The notes below the pieces were generated by a model. The model was not told where the DNA came from and ran no database searches. It saw only the letters and a program-made list of their open reading frames with translations. A stretch of DNA of 64,000 nt from Streptomyces albogriseolus. GTDB taxonomy: Bacteria; Actinomycetota; Actinomycetes; Streptomycetales; Streptomycetaceae. The stretch spans positions 1-64,000 of the forward strand of contig BMVA01000015.1 in the NCBI GenBank assembly GCA_014650475.1. Direction: 5' to 3'. Below, in pieces: positions 28,614-39,877 of this stretch; the first letter of the stretch is position 1; every line of letters begins with the position of its first letter. A program made the position numbers and the translations under genes.

Positions 28614-29579
28614 ATGACCGGGGGACAGCGGTACTGGAACGAGGACGCCCAGCGCTGGGAGGACGGCGCCGGCGCCACCGCCTCGGCGACCCCGCCGCCC
28701 CCTCCGCCGCCGTCCTTCCAGCCGGCCGTGCCCGCGGCGGACCCGGGCGGCGTGACCGATCCCGACGCGCCGGCGGGCGGGGGCTGGTCCGTCCCGGAGC
28801 CGCCGAAGCCGCCGGGGTCCGCAGCTGCCGGGGCCCGGCCGTACGCCGGCCGGCGGCGGCTGGTGTGGGGTGTGCTGGGCGGGGCCGCGGCGGCGGGGGT
28901 CGCGGTGGCGCTGGTGCTGAGCCTGGTCGTCGGGGACGGGGGCGGGGGTGCCGACGACCGGGCGGGCGGTACGCGTACGAGCACCCCGCAGGACTCGCCG
29001 TCGCCGGCGGGGGAGTCGGAGGCGGTTCCCACGGAGGAGCCCTCCGAGTCCCCCGAGTCCTCCGCGTCGCCCGGCCCCGAGCCGTCGCGGCTGCCCGAGG
29101 GCTTCGAACTGCACGCCGACGCCGAGGGTTTCACCATCGCCCGGCCCACGGGGTGGGAACGGGAGACGGTGCCTTCGCAGCACGGCTTCGACGTCGTCAA
29201 CTACCGCAGTCCGGACGGGTTCCGGCGGCTCCAGGTGTACGAGGTCGAGGAGCGTTCGCCGGAGGAGTCCTTCGACCTGTACCTGTCGGACAGGACACCG
29301 AAGCCGGACGGTTTCGAGAAGGTCGCCCTGGAGCCGTTCGGGGCGGACGGGGTGTCCGGGCTGCGCCTCGAGTACCGCGCGGACTCGCTGCGCGGCGAAC
29401 CCGACGTGGGGAGCTGGCACGTGCAGGACGTGCGGTTCCGTACATCGGCCGACGGCAAGGTGTACGCCATCGCCGCGTACGGCGCGCCCACGGACGGCGT
29501 CGACCCCGAGCTGGAGCTCGTCCTCACGGCGCTGAACCACTTCTGCCCGCCGTCTGCGACGTGCGCCGGTCCGTCCTGA
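28614..29579 (+). CDS. Single-pass membrane protein with YW-motif N-terminus and PsbP/LpqN-like ectodomain
   Basis: A 321-aa protein from ATG 28614, with GAGAGGGA upstream and 10 nt after the previous gene. The N-terminal GGQRYWNEDAQRWEDG is like the short YW-containing motif of DUF2510-type proteins. A Pro-rich stretch leads to a membrane helix (LVWGVLGGAAAAGVAVALVLSLVV, ~81-104). A Ser/Glu/Pro linker follows, then an extracellular domain (EGFTIARPTGWERET...GFRRLQVYEVEE...FGADGVSGLRLEYRAD) similar to the PsbP/LpqN-like domain on actinobacterial kinase ectodomains. It completes the cassette. The role is unknown. Confidence 0.75.
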   Translation: MTGGQRYWNEDAQRWEDGAGATASATPPPPPPPSFQPAVPAADPGGVTDPDAPAGGGWSVPEPPKPPGSAAAGARPYAGRRRLVWGVLGGAAAAGVAVALVLSLVVGDGGGGADDRAGGTRTSTPQDSPSPAGESEAVPTEEPSESPESSASPGPEPSRLPEGFELHADAEGFTIARPTGWERETVPSQHGFDVVNYRSPDGFRRLQVYEVEERSPEESFDLYLSDRTPKPDGFEKVALEPFGADGVSGLRLEYRADSLRGEPDVGSWHVQDVRFRTSADGKVYAIAAYGAPTDGVDPELELVLTALNHFCPPSATCAGPS

Positions 29580-30011
29580 CCTGAGGCGCGCCGGCCGCGG
29601 CCTGGCCCGAAGCACGGTGGTGCCGGTCATCCGGCCCCGTGGCGCGGGGCGTGCGGAGCCGGCTCCCGCCGGGCGCGGGCAGTCGTGCGGCTGGGAGCGG
29701 CACGGGTGTGCGCAAGGGGTCCCCCTCTGGGGGAGGCACCTCGTGCGCAGCGGGTCGCGGGGACACCCCCCGGCCCACCGCCGCGCCGGTGGGGCCCGGT
29801 TCACCCGCGTCCACGCCGCGTCCCGCGACCGGGTCCGCCCGTCGCGGAGGGCCCCGCCGTCGGGGGCGCCCACGCGGACCGGTCGTGACGAAGCGCACTC
29901 CGTGCATCGATTCCGCATGCATTCCGCCCGGCAGGGCAGGCGCACCCGGTCTCGCGGGTAGCAGGCATGTGACCCACGGGCGCGGAAGAGAACGGAAGGC
30001 AGCAACCGATC
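29580..30011. other. 432-nt intergenic region before the betaine operon
   Basis: It contains part of a dispersed repeat (29663-29686), a small GTCCCCC/GGGGGA hairpin near 29718-29735, and TGCAT...ATTCCGCATGCATTCCGC direct repeats near 29902-29927 that could be an operator for the betaine genes. No gene is supported here; antisense and forward frames lack family features. Confidence 0.5.
29663..29686. repeat. Dispersed repeat segment, copy A
   Basis: CTCCCGCCG, two variable bases, then CGCGGGCAGTCGT. The same arrangement occurs at 61504-61527, so this is part of a dispersed Streptomyces intergenic repeat. Confidence 0.7.
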
Positions 30012-31532
30012 ATGGCGGACAGCACAGAACTGCGGGCGCGCGACACCATTCACGCGGGAGGCGAGTGGCGGGCCGCCGTCTCCGGGGCCACCCGGGAGAT
30101 CCTCGACCCGGCGGACGCCCGGCCGTTCGCCCTGGTCGCGGAGGGCGACGAGAAGGACACCGACCTCGCGGTGGCGGCGGCGCGCCGCGCCTTCGACGAG
30201 GGGCCCTGGCCGCGCACCCCCGTCGCCGAGCGGGCCGCGCTGCTGCGCCGCGTCGCCGGCCTCCTGGTCCGGGACCGCGAGGAGCTGGGCCTCCTGGAGA
30301 GCCGGGACGCGGGCAAGACCGTCGAGGAGGGCCGCGTCGACATCGACTGCGTGGCCGACGCCTTCCGCTACTTCGCCGACCTGGTCGCCGCCGAGGCGCC
30401 CGGCCGGGTCGTGGACGCGGGCTCGCCCGACGTCCACAGCGTCGTCGTGCACGAGCCGGTCGGCGTGTGCGCCCTGATCACCCCCTGGAACTACCCGCTG
30501 CTCCAGGCCAGTTGGAAGATCGCCCCGGCACTCGCCGCGGGCAACACCTTCGTGGTCAAGCCCAGCGAGATCACCCCGCTGACGACCGTCGCCCTGATCG
30601 GCCTGCTCACCGAGGCGGGACTGCCCGCAGGCGTCGCCAACCTCGTCACCGGCCCCGGCCACACCGTCGGCGCCCGGATGGCCGAGCACCCCGACGTGGA
30701 CCTGGTCTCCTTCACCGGCGGCCTGGTCAGCGGCACCAAGGTCGCCCGGGCGGCCGCGCCGACCGTGAAGAAGGTCGCCCTCGAACTCGGCGGCAAGAAC
30801 CCCAACGTGGTGTTCGCGGACGCCTGCGCCACCGAGGAGGGTTTCGACACCGCCGTCGACCAGGCCCTCAACGCGGCCTTCATCCACAGCGGCCAGGTCT
30901 GCTCGGCCGGTGCGCGCCTCATTGTCGAGGAGTCCGTGCGGGATCGTTTCGTCGCCGAACTCGCCCGCCGCGCCGAGAAGATCCGGCTCGGCCGGGGCAC
31001 CGAGGACGGCGTCGAGTGCGGCCCGCTCGTCTCCGCGCAGCAGCGCGAGAAGGTCGAGGCGTACGTGGAGTCCGCGCTCAAGGAGGGCGCGGTGCTGCGC
31101 TGCGGCGGCAAGCGGCCCGAGCCGGCGCCCGAGCGCCCCGCGTCCGGCTACTTCTACGAGCCGACCGTCCTCGACCGCTGCCACCGCGAGATGCGCGTGG
31201 TGCGCGAGGAGGTCTTCGGACCGGTCCTCACCGTCGAGACCTTCCGCACCGAGGACGAGGCCGTCGCCCTCGCCAACGACACCGAGTACGGCCTGGCCGG
31301 CGGCGTGTGGACGGCGGACCCGGGCCGCGCCCGCCGGGTGGCCGGACGGCTGCGCCACGGCACCGTGTGGATCAACGACTTCCACCCCTATCTCCCACAG
31401 GCCGAGTGGGGCGGCTTCGGCAAGAGCGGCACCGGCCGCGAACTCGGCCCGGCGGGGCTCGCGGAGTACCGCGAGACCAAGCACGTCTACCAGAACCTGG
31501 CGCCGGCGCCGGTGCGTTGGTTCCGCGGCTGA
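30012..31532 (+). CDS. betB: Betaine-aldehyde dehydrogenase (ALDH family)
   Basis: A 506-aa protein from ATG 30012. It has the aldehyde dehydrogenase signatures PWNYPLLQASWKIAPALAAGNT, VALELGGKNPNVVF (catalytic Glu) and HSGQVCSAGARL (catalytic Cys), plus EEVFGPVLTVETF near the C-terminus. The context, a GMC choline-dehydrogenase-like gene and a betaine ABC transporter downstream, points to oxidation of betaine aldehyde to glycine betaine for osmoprotection. Substrate specificity is inferred from the neighbours. Another aldehyde substrate is possible. Confidence 0.85.
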   Translation: MADSTELRARDTIHAGGEWRAAVSGATREILDPADARPFALVAEGDEKDTDLAVAAARRAFDEGPWPRTPVAERAALLRRVAGLLVRDREELGLLESRDAGKTVEEGRVDIDCVADAFRYFADLVAAEAPGRVVDAGSPDVHSVVVHEPVGVCALITPWNYPLLQASWKIAPALAAGNTFVVKPSEITPLTTVALIGLLTEAGLPAGVANLVTGPGHTVGARMAEHPDVDLVSFTGGLVSGTKVARAAAPTVKKVALELGGKNPNVVFADACATEEGFDTAVDQALNAAFIHSGQVCSAGARLIVEESVRDRFVAELARRAEKIRLGRGTEDGVECGPLVSAQQREKVEAYVESALKEGAVLRCGGKRPEPAPERPASGYFYEPTVLDRCHREMRVVREEVFGPVLTVETFRTEDEAVALANDTEYGLAGGVWTADPGRARRVAGRLRHGTVWINDFHPYLPQAEWGGFGKSGTGRELGPAGLAEYRETKHVYQNLAPAPVRWFRG

Positions 31533-31586
31533 GGCCGCCGCGTCCCGGCGGTGCCGCGTCGCCTCGTGGGCGGGTGCGGCGCCGCG

Positions 31587-31625
31587 GGGGCTGATCGCGC
31601 AGTTCCCCGCGCCCCTTCGGGGCGC
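31587..31625. repeat. Dispersed GGGGCTGATCGCGCAGTTCC repeat, copy 1
   Basis: The segment starts GGGGCTGATCGCGCAG and continues TTCCCCGCGCCCC followed by a small TTCG hairpin. A near-identical copy lies at 61443-61479. This family is abundant between Streptomyces genes. It sits between betB and the GMC gene and did not disrupt either. Confidence 0.85.
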
Positions 31626-31646
31626 CTCATGTCCTGGAGTACCTCC

Positions 31647-33169
31647 ATGAACACACCTGTCTACGACTACGTCGTCATAGGCGGCGGAACTGCAGGTTCC
31701 GTCATCGCCTCCCGCCTCACCGAGAACCCGGACGTCACCGTCGCCGTCATCGAGGGCGGCCCCAGCGACGTCGGCCGCGACGACGTGCTGACGCTGCGCC
31801 GCTGGATGGGCCTGCTCGGCGGCGAGCTCGACTACGACTACCCCACCACCGAGCAGCCACGCGGCAATTCGCACATCCGGCACAGCCGCGCCCGCGTCCT
31901 CGGCGGATGCTCCTCGCACAACACGCTCATCGCGTTCAAGCCGCTGCCGTCCGACTGGGACGAGTGGGAGCAGGCCGGCGCCAAGGGCTGGGGCGCCGTG
32001 CAGATGGAGGCGTACTACGCCCGGCTGAAGAACAACATCGTCCCGGTCGACGAGAAGGACCGGAACGCCATCGCCCGCGACTTCGTCGACGCCGCGCGGA
32101 CCGCGCTCGAGGTGCCCCGCATCGAGGGCTTCAACAAGAAGCCGTTCCACGAGGGCGTCGGCTTCTTCGACCTCGCCTACCACCCCGAGAACAACAAGCG
32201 GTCCTCCGCGTCGGTGGCGTACCTGCACCCGGTGATGGACGAGCGGTCCAACCTGACGCTCTGGCTGGAGACCTGGGCGTACCGGCTGGAGCTGAACCGC
32301 ACCCGCGCCGAGGGCGTCCACGTGCGCACCAAGGACGGCGAGGAGGTGCTGATCCGCGCCCGCCACGAGGTGGTGCTGTGCGCCGGCGCCGTCGACTCGC
32401 CGCGGCTGCTGCTGCACTCCGGCATCGGGCCGCGCGCCGACCTGGAGGCGCTCGGCATCCCCGTGGCGCACGATCTGCCCGGGGTCGGCGAGAACCTGCT
32501 CGACCACCCCGAGTCGGTGATCGTGTGGGAGACCGAAGGCCCCATCCCGGAGAACTCGGCGATGGACTCCGACGCCGGTCTGTTCGTGCGCCGCGACCCC
32601 GGCCACGCCGGTCCCGACCTGATGTTCCACTTCTACCAGATCCCGTTCACGGACCATCCGGAGCGACTGGGCTACCGGCGGCCGGAGTTCGGGGTGTCCA
32701 TGACGCCGAACATCCCCAAGCCGAAGAGCCGCGGCCGGCTGTACCTCACCAGCGCCGACCCCGAGGTCAAGCCGGCGCTGGACTTCCGGTACTTCACCGA
32801 CGAGGACGACTACGACGGCCGCACACTGGTGGACGGCATCCGCATCGCCCGCGAGATCGCGAAGACCGAACCCCTCGCGCACTGGCTCAAGCGTGAGGTG
32901 GCGCCCGGTCCCGGTATCACCGGTGACGAGGAGCTGAGCGAGTACGCCCGCAAGGTCGCGCACACCGTCTACCACCCGGCCGGCACCTGCAAGATGGGCG
33001 CCGCCGACGACGAGACCGCGGTCGTGGACCCCGAGCTGCGGATCCGGGGCCTGCAGGGCATCCGCGTCGCCGACGCCTCCGTCTTCCCGACCATGACCGC
33101 CGTCAACCCGATGATCGGTGTGCTGATGGTCGGCGAGCGCGCCGTCGACCTCATCGGCGGTGATGCCCG

Positions 33170-33173
<4 letters not shown>
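31647..33173 (+). CDS. GMC oxidoreductase, choline dehydrogenase-like
   Basis: A 508-aa protein. ATG 31647 has GGAG 7 nt upstream and opens on the FAD-binding motif ([19 protein letters not shown]). Further GMC features are [26 protein letters not shown], and the C-terminal catalytic region [13 protein letters not shown] (His) and [17 protein letters not shown]. It would oxidise choline to betaine aldehyde, feeding the upstream dehydrogenase. The stop overlaps the next start (ATGA). Confidence 0.85.
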
Positions 33174-34473
<1,300 letters not shown>

Positions 34474-34474
<1 letters not shown>

Positions 34475-36423
34475 TGGCGGCGCTCACCGCTACCGTGCGG
34501 GACACCGCGGCGCCCGGTGTGTTCCGCAGGCCCGCCGTCCGCAAGCTCGGCGTGCTGCTGCTCCTCGCCGCTCTCGTCGTGCCGTTCGTGGCGGGGCGGT
34601 GGGGGAGCGGGGCCTGGCCCGGGGCGCTGACCGTCGACCTGTCCGGACCGCTCGGCACCGCCAGCGACTGGATCGTCGACAACCGCGACTCCCACCCCCT
34701 GTTCCTCTACTTCCTCGGCCACGTCAGCAACGCCGTCGTCATCGCCGTACGCGCCGTCTACCTCGCCCTCCTCGCCGTCGGCTGGGCGGGAGTCACCGCG
34801 GTGGCCTCGCTGACCGCCTGGCGCGTCGCGGGGATCCGGCAGGCGCTCGGGACCGCCGCCGCGTTCCTCGCATGCGGACTGCTGGGCATGTGGGTGCCCA
34901 CCATGCAGACCCTCGCCCTCATGGTGGTCGCGGTCGCCGCGTCCGTCGTGGCGGGCGCGCTGCTCGGGCTCGCGGCCGGACTGTCCGACCGTATGCACCG
35001 GGCGCTGCGCCCGGTGCTCGACACCATGCAGGTCCTGCCGGCCTTCGCCTACCTGCTGCCGGTCGTGCTGGTCTTCGGCATCGGCGTCCCCGCGGCCGTG
35101 CTGGCCACGGTCGTCTACGCCGCCCCGCCGATGGCCCGGCTCACCGCGCTGGGGCTGCGCGGCGCGGACAAGGAGGTGCTGGAGGCCGTCGAGTCGCTCG
35201 GGACGACCGCGCGCCAGCGCCTGCTGACCGCCCGCATCCCGCTGGCCCGCAAGGAACTCCTGCTCGGCCTCAACCAGACGATCATGATGGCGCTGTCCAT
35301 GGCCGTCATCGCGTCGGTGATCGGCGCGGGCGGCCTCGGCGACCGCGTCTACCAGGCGCTCGCCTCGGTCGACGTGGGCGCCGCGCTCGCCGCCGGCATC
35401 CCGATCGTGCTGCTGGCGGTCGTGCTGGACCGGGTCACCGGCGCGGCCGGCGCCCGCCTCGGCGACGCCCCCGCCCCGAACAGCCGCGCGCTGTGGGCGT
35501 ACGCCCTGCTCGGCGCGGTCGTCGTCGCGGCCGCCGGACGTCTCGCGGGCCGGCTGGAGTGGCCGGAGAGCTGGGTCGTCGGCATCGCCGAGCCGGTCAA
35601 CCGGGCCGTCGACTGGATGACCGCGCACCTGTACTCGGGCGTGCCCGTGGTCGGCGGCACCGCCGACTGGGCGGGCCGCTTCACCACCTGGGTGCTCGAC
35701 CCGCTCCGCGACGGACTCCAGTGGCTGCCCTGGTGGAGCGTGCTGCTCGTCGTCGCCGCCCTGGCCTGGCTGATCGGCACCTGGCGCACCGCGCTCACCG
35801 CCGTGCTCGCGATGGCCGCCATCGGCGTGCTCGGCGTGTGGGGGCCGTCGCTGGACACCCTGTCGCAGGTCCTCGCCGCCGTCGCCGTGACCCTCGTGAC
35901 CGGCTTCGCCGCGGGCATCGCCGCCGCGCGCAGCGACCGCGTCGAGCGGCTGCTTCGGCCGGTGCTGGACGTGTTCCAGACGATGCCGCAGTTCGTGTAC
36001 CTGATCCCGGTGGTCGCCCTGTTCGGCGTGGGCCGCGCCCCGGCGGTCGCCGCCGCGGTCGTCTACGCGCTGCCCGCCGTCGTCCGCATCACCGCCCAGG
36101 GCCTGCGCCAGGTCGACCCGGCCGCCCTGGAGTCGGCGCGCTCGCTCGGCGCGACCGGCGCCCAGCAGCTGCGGCAGGTGCAGCTGCCGCTGGCCCGCCC
36201 GGCCCTGCTGCTCGCCGTCAACCAGGGCGTGGTCCTGGTCCTGGCCGTGGTCATCATCGGCGGCCTGGTCGGCGGCGGCGCCCTCGGCTACGACGTCGTC
36301 TTCGGTCTTGCGCAGGGCGACCTGGCGACCGGTCTGGTGGCCGGCGCCGCGATCGTCTGCCTGGGCCTGATGCTCGACCGGGTCACCCAGCCCACCGGAC
36401 GCCGCGCGACGAAGGGAGCGTGA
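34474..36423 (+). CDS. Glycine betaine ABC transporter permease, tandem-duplicated
   Basis: A 649-aa protein containing two complete permease domains. The first, around residues 70-330, has LRPVLDTMQVLPAFAYLLPVV and an EAA loop EAVESLGTTARQRLLTARIPLARKEL. The second, about 370-640, has LRPVLDVFQTMPQFVYLIPVVALFGVG and ESARSLGATGAQQLRQVQLPLARPAL. Both domains carry their own EAA coupling motif, so one polypeptide may form the whole membrane channel. It is coupled to the ATPase gene (TGATG). Confidence 0.92.
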
Positions 36424-36424
36424 C

Positions 36425-37381
36425 ATGCGGATCCGTACGATGCCCGCCGTGGCGGCCGGCTGCGCCCTCCTGCTGCTGACCGGCTGCGGGGCCGCCGACA
36501 TGACCAAGCAGGCCTCGCCGTTCGCCAACGCGCGCGGGGCGAGGACGGTCACCCTGTCGGTGCAGTCCTGGGTCGGCGCCCAGGCCAACGTGGCCGTCGC
36601 CCAGTACCTGCTCGAGCACGAGCTGGGCTACCGCGTCGACACCGTGCAGGTCGACGAGGTGCCCGCCTGGGACGCCCTCAGCCAGGGCCGCGTGGACGCG
36701 ATCCTGGAGGACTGGGGCCACCCCGAGCAGGAACAGCGGTACGTCGAGGACAAGAAGACCATCGTCAAGGGCGGAGACCTGGGCGTCACCGGGCACATCG
36801 GCTGGTTCGTGCCGACGTACTTCGCCAAGCAGCACCCGGACGTCACCGACTGGAAGAACCTCAACAAGTACGCCGACCGGTTCCGCACCCCGGAGAGCGG
36901 CGGCAAGGGCCAGCTCCTCGACGGCTCCCCCTCCTACGTCACCAACGACAAGGCGCTGGTGAAGAACCTCGAGCTGGACTACCGGGTGGTGTTCGCCGGC
37001 TCCGAGGCCGCGCAGATCACCCAGATCCAGCAGTTCGCCAAGGAGAAGAAGCCGTTCCTCACCTACTGGTACACGCCCCAGTGGCTGTCCGAGCGGGTGC
37101 CGATGACGGAGGTGAGGCTGCCGCCGTACGAGGAGGGCTGTGACGCGGACCCGGAGAAGGTCGCCTGCGCCTACCCGCACACCTCGCTGCAGAAGTACCT
37201 CAACGCGGACTTCGCACGCGGCGGCGGCAAGGCGGCGGAGCTGCTCCGGAACTTCGAGTGGACCACCGAGGACCAGAACGAGGTCTCCCTGATGATCGCC
37301 GAGCAGAAGCTGTCGCCCCGCGAGGCGGCGGAGAAGTGGGTGGACAGCCACCGCTCCGTCTGGGAGAAGTGGCTGCCCTGA
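36425..37381 (+). CDS. Glycine betaine-binding lipoprotein
   Basis: A 318-aa precursor from ATG 36425, 1 nt after the permease stop. The signal peptide ends in a lipobox (AAGCALLLLTGC). The body matches the OpuAC-like substrate-binding family: VTLSVQSWVGAQANVAVAQYLLEHELGY, WDALSQGRVDAILEDWG and TYWYTPQWL, where Trp residues form the betaine cage. It delivers betaine to the transporter encoded upstream. It ends the five-gene osmoprotection operon, only 7 nt from the convergent AhpD-like gene, and no terminator hairpin separates them. Confidence 0.93.
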   Translation: MRIRTMPAVAAGCALLLLTGCGAADMTKQASPFANARGARTVTLSVQSWVGAQANVAVAQYLLEHELGYRVDTVQVDEVPAWDALSQGRVDAILEDWGHPEQEQRYVEDKKTIVKGGDLGVTGHIGWFVPTYFAKQHPDVTDWKNLNKYADRFRTPESGGKGQLLDGSPSYVTNDKALVKNLELDYRVVFAGSEAAQITQIQQFAKEKKPFLTYWYTPQWLSERVPMTEVRLPPYEEGCDADPEKVACAYPHTSLQKYLNADFARGGGKAAELLRNFEWTTEDQNEVSLMIAEQKLSPREAAEKWVDSHRSVWEKWLP

Positions 37382-37388
37382 GACACGT

Positions 37389-37895
37389 CTAGCCGTGCTG
37401 TCCCGGCTGGTAGTGACCGGGCGCCATCCGGCAGGTCACGCCGAACCGGTTCCAGGCGTTGATCACCGCGATGGAGGCGATCAGCTGGGACAGCTCCGCC
37501 TCGTCGAACTGCTTCGCGGCCCGCTCGTACACCTCGTCCGGCACGAAGCCCTCGGTGAGGACGGTGACCGCCTCGGTCAGCTCGATCGCGGCGATCTCCT
37601 TCTCCGTGTAGAAGTGCCGCGACTCCTCCCACGCGGAGAGCTGGACGATCCGCTCGACGCTCTCGCCCGCCGCCAGGGCGTCCTTGGTGTGCATGTCCAG
37701 ACAGAACGCGCAGTGGTTGAGCTGCGAGGCGCGGATCTTGACCAGCTCGGCCAGCTTCGGGTCAAGACCCTTCCGGGCCGCGGCGTCCAGCCGGACCATC
37801 GCCTTGTAGACCTCGGGGGCGTGCTTCGCCCACTCCATGCGGGCGGGCTCCTCCGCCGCGTAGGGAACCGTCCCGGTCGTGTCGGTGTTCGTCAT
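37389..37895 (-). CDS. Carboxymuconolactone decarboxylase / AhpD-like protein
   Basis: A 168-aa protein from ATG 37895. The CMD domain has the AhpD-type active site NHCAFCLDMH (CxxC plus His) near residues 61-70, preceded by KLAELVKIRASQ. Such proteins are alkylhydroperoxidase-like or peroxidase-linked thiol enzymes. The divergent MocR regulator, 47 nt away, probably controls it. Confidence 0.88.
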   Translation of the reverse strand: MTNTDTTGTVPYAAEEPARMEWAKHAPEVYKAMVRLDAAARKGLDPKLAELVKIRASQLNHCAFCLDMHTKDALAAGESVERIVQLSAWEESRHFYTEKEIAAIELTEAVTVLTEGFVPDEVYERAAKQFDEAELSQLIASIAVINAWNRFGVTCRMAPGHYQPGQHG

Positions 37896-37928
37896 GCCGT
37901 CGACCCTAGAAGCCGGGCAGCCCAGGAG

Positions 37929-37942
37929 TATGGTCCAGTTCC
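37929..37942 (+). promoter_or_regulatory. Probable leaderless promoter and operator of the MocR gene
   Basis: TATGGT (37929-37934) is a TAnnnT -10 followed by 8 nt and then ATG 37943, so the transcript would start at or next to the start codon. The palindromic ATGGTCCAGTTCCAT around it may be the autoregulatory site. Confidence 0.5.
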
Positions 37943-39325
37943 ATGGCGGAACGCTGGGCCACTTTCGGCATCGACCTCCACCTGGACCCGAGCGGGCCCG
38001 GGCTGCGGCGCGGCCTCACCGACGCCCTGCGGGAAGCCGTCCGCGGCGGCCGGCTCGCCCCCGGCACCCGGCTGCCCTCCTCCCGCTCCCTCGCCGCCGA
38101 CCTGGGCATCGCCCGCAACACCGTCGCCGACGCCTACGCCGACCTGATCGCCGAGGGCTGGCTCACCGCCCGCCAGGGCTCCGGCACCCGCGTCGCCCCG
38201 CGCGCCGTCCCCGAACGCCCGGCCGCCCCCACGCCCCGCCGCACCCCCGGCCGGCTCCCGTACAGCCTGATGCCCGGCACCCCCGACCTCGCCTCCTTCC
38301 CGCGCGCCGAGTGGCTCCGGGCCACCCGCCGCGCCCTCGCCGCCGCACCCCACGACGCCCTCGGCTACGGCGACCCGCGCGGCCGTCCGGAACTCCGCGA
38401 GGCCCTCGCCGGATACCTGTCCCGGGTCCGGGGCGTGCGCGCCGACCCCGGGCACGTCGTCGTCTGCTCCGGCTTCTCCCACGGCCTCCAGCTGCTGTCC
38501 GAGGTGCTGCGCGCCCGCGGCGCCCGCACCCTCGCCGTCGAGCCCTACGGCCTCGACGTCCACTGGGACCTGGTCCACCGCGCCGGCCTGAAGACCGTGC
38601 CGCTCGCCCGGGACGCCCTGGGCACCCGCGCCCAGGACCCGGGCGACGCCGACGCGGTGCTGCTCAACCCGGCCCACCAGTTCCCGCTCGGCGGGGCGCT
38701 GCGCCCGGAGCGCCGGGCCGCCGTGGTCGAGTGGGCGCGCCGCACCGGCGGCCTGATCCTGGAGGACGACTACGACGGCGAGTTCCGCTACGACCGCCAG
38801 CCCGTCGGCGCCCTCCAGGACCTCGACCCCGGGCGGGTGGTCCACCTCGGCACCGCCAGCAAGTCCCTCGCCCCCGGCCTGCGGCTGGGCTGGATGGTGG
38901 TGCCGCCGTGGCTGCTGCCGGACGTCGTCGACCACGGCGGCGGCAGCACGGTCAGCGTCGTCGAACAGCTCGCCCTCGCCGAGTTCCTGGCCTCCGGCGC
39001 CTACGACCGCCAGGTCCGCGCCGCCCGCCTGCGCTACCGCCGCCGCCGGGACGCCCTCGTGAAGGCCCTCGCCGACGGGGCGCCCCACGTCCGCGTCACC
39101 GGCATCGCGGCCGGACTGCACGCCGTGCTCGAACTGCCGCCCGGCACCGAGCAGTCGGTCCAGCGGTCGGCCGTCTGGCAGGGGCTCGCCGTCAAGGGCC
39201 TGGACTCCTTCCGCCACCCCGGCGTCACCGACCCCGTCGGCGACGCCCTCGTGGTCGGCTACGCCACCCCGCCCGACCACGCCTGGAACGGCACCCTGGA
39301 CGCGCTGCTCCGCTCCCTGCCGTGA
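37943..39325 (+). CDS. MocR/PdxR-family transcriptional regulator (GntR HTH + aminotransferase fold)
   Basis: A 460-aa protein from ATG 37943. The N-terminal winged helix (residues ~18-85) has LRRGLTDALREAVRGGRLAPGTRLPSSRSLAADLGIARNTVADAYADL. The C-terminal domain is a fold-type I aminotransferase with LGYGDPRGRPELREALAGYL and GTASKSLAPGLRLGWMV, whose Lys binds PLP. MocR proteins usually control vitamin B6 or amino-acid genes. Here the divergent AhpD-like gene is the obvious target. The ligand is unknown. Confidence 0.92.
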   Translation: MAERWATFGIDLHLDPSGPGLRRGLTDALREAVRGGRLAPGTRLPSSRSLAADLGIARNTVADAYADLIAEGWLTARQGSGTRVAPRAVPERPAAPTPRRTPGRLPYSLMPGTPDLASFPRAEWLRATRRALAAAPHDALGYGDPRGRPELREALAGYLSRVRGVRADPGHVVVCSGFSHGLQLLSEVLRARGARTLAVEPYGLDVHWDLVHRAGLKTVPLARDALGTRAQDPGDADAVLLNPAHQFPLGGALRPERRAAVVEWARRTGGLILEDDYDGEFRYDRQPVGALQDLDPGRVVHLGTASKSLAPGLRLGWMVVPPWLLPDVVDHGGGSTVSVVEQLALAEFLASGAYDRQVRAARLRYRRRRDALVKALADGAPHVRVTGIAAGLHAVLELPPGTEQSVQRSAVWQGLAVKGLDSFRHPGVTDPVGDALVVGYATPPDHAWNGTLDALLRSLP

Positions 39326-39535
39326 CCGCGGTTCCGCCGCCTCCGTGACCGGCGTTCGTGGATTCCGCGTGAGCGTCCACCGGCCATATCCCGGCACACG
39401 GTGACAAACCATCAGCGGGAACGCGGGCGGGACTGGGGGCTCCTGTGCGGCCCGCCCCGACGGTCTCTAGGCTGTCCGCCGCGAGCCGGGGCGACACGGG
39501 AACGGTCCGGCGCGACACGAGGGGGAGCGAAAGGC

Positions 39536-39871
39536 ATGGCGCAGACACGGCGACGGCTGCGGTCCAGCACGGTGGTGCTGGGCGGCATGGGCGTGCTCGC
39601 GGCGGCACTGTCGGCCTGCGGGTCCGACCCGGACCGGCGGTGCGTGGACCGCGACAGCTACACCCTCGGCGACGGGTACAAGGTCGTCTCCGACAAGAAC
39701 TGCTCCGGCGGCTCCTCCGGCTCCCGGAGCACGAGCAGGTCCCGCACCACCGACGCCGACTGGTACTACGACTCCGACGTCCGCAACGGCTACGCCGAGC
39801 ACGGCACCTTCAGCCGCAGCGAGGCCGTCGACCGGGGCGGCTTCGGCTGCTCCGGCAGCGGCGGCGGCTGA
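39536..39871 (+). CDS. Small lipoprotein, YgiB/DUF1190-like
   Basis: A 111-aa protein. ATG 39536 is preceded by GGGGGAG and AAAGG; TAGGCT (39468-39473) may be the -10. The signal peptide (SSTVVLGGMGVLAAALSACGSD) ends in a lipobox Cys. The mature part is short, with YTLGDGYKVVSDKNC, a Ser/Gly/Arg linker, DWYYDSDVRNGYAEHGTFSRSEAVDRGGFGCSGSGGG. The RGGFG tail and pairing with an ATP-grasp gene 6 nt downstream recall the E. coli YgiB-YgiC and YjfM-YjfC pairs. I infer that the C-terminal tail is the ligase substrate. Confidence 0.7.
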   Translation: MAQTRRRLRSSTVVLGGMGVLAAALSACGSDPDRRCVDRDSYTLGDGYKVVSDKNCSGGSSGSRSTSRSRTTDADWYYDSDVRNGYAEHGTFSRSEAVDRGGFGCSGSGGG

Positions 39872-39877
39872 GCCGCC

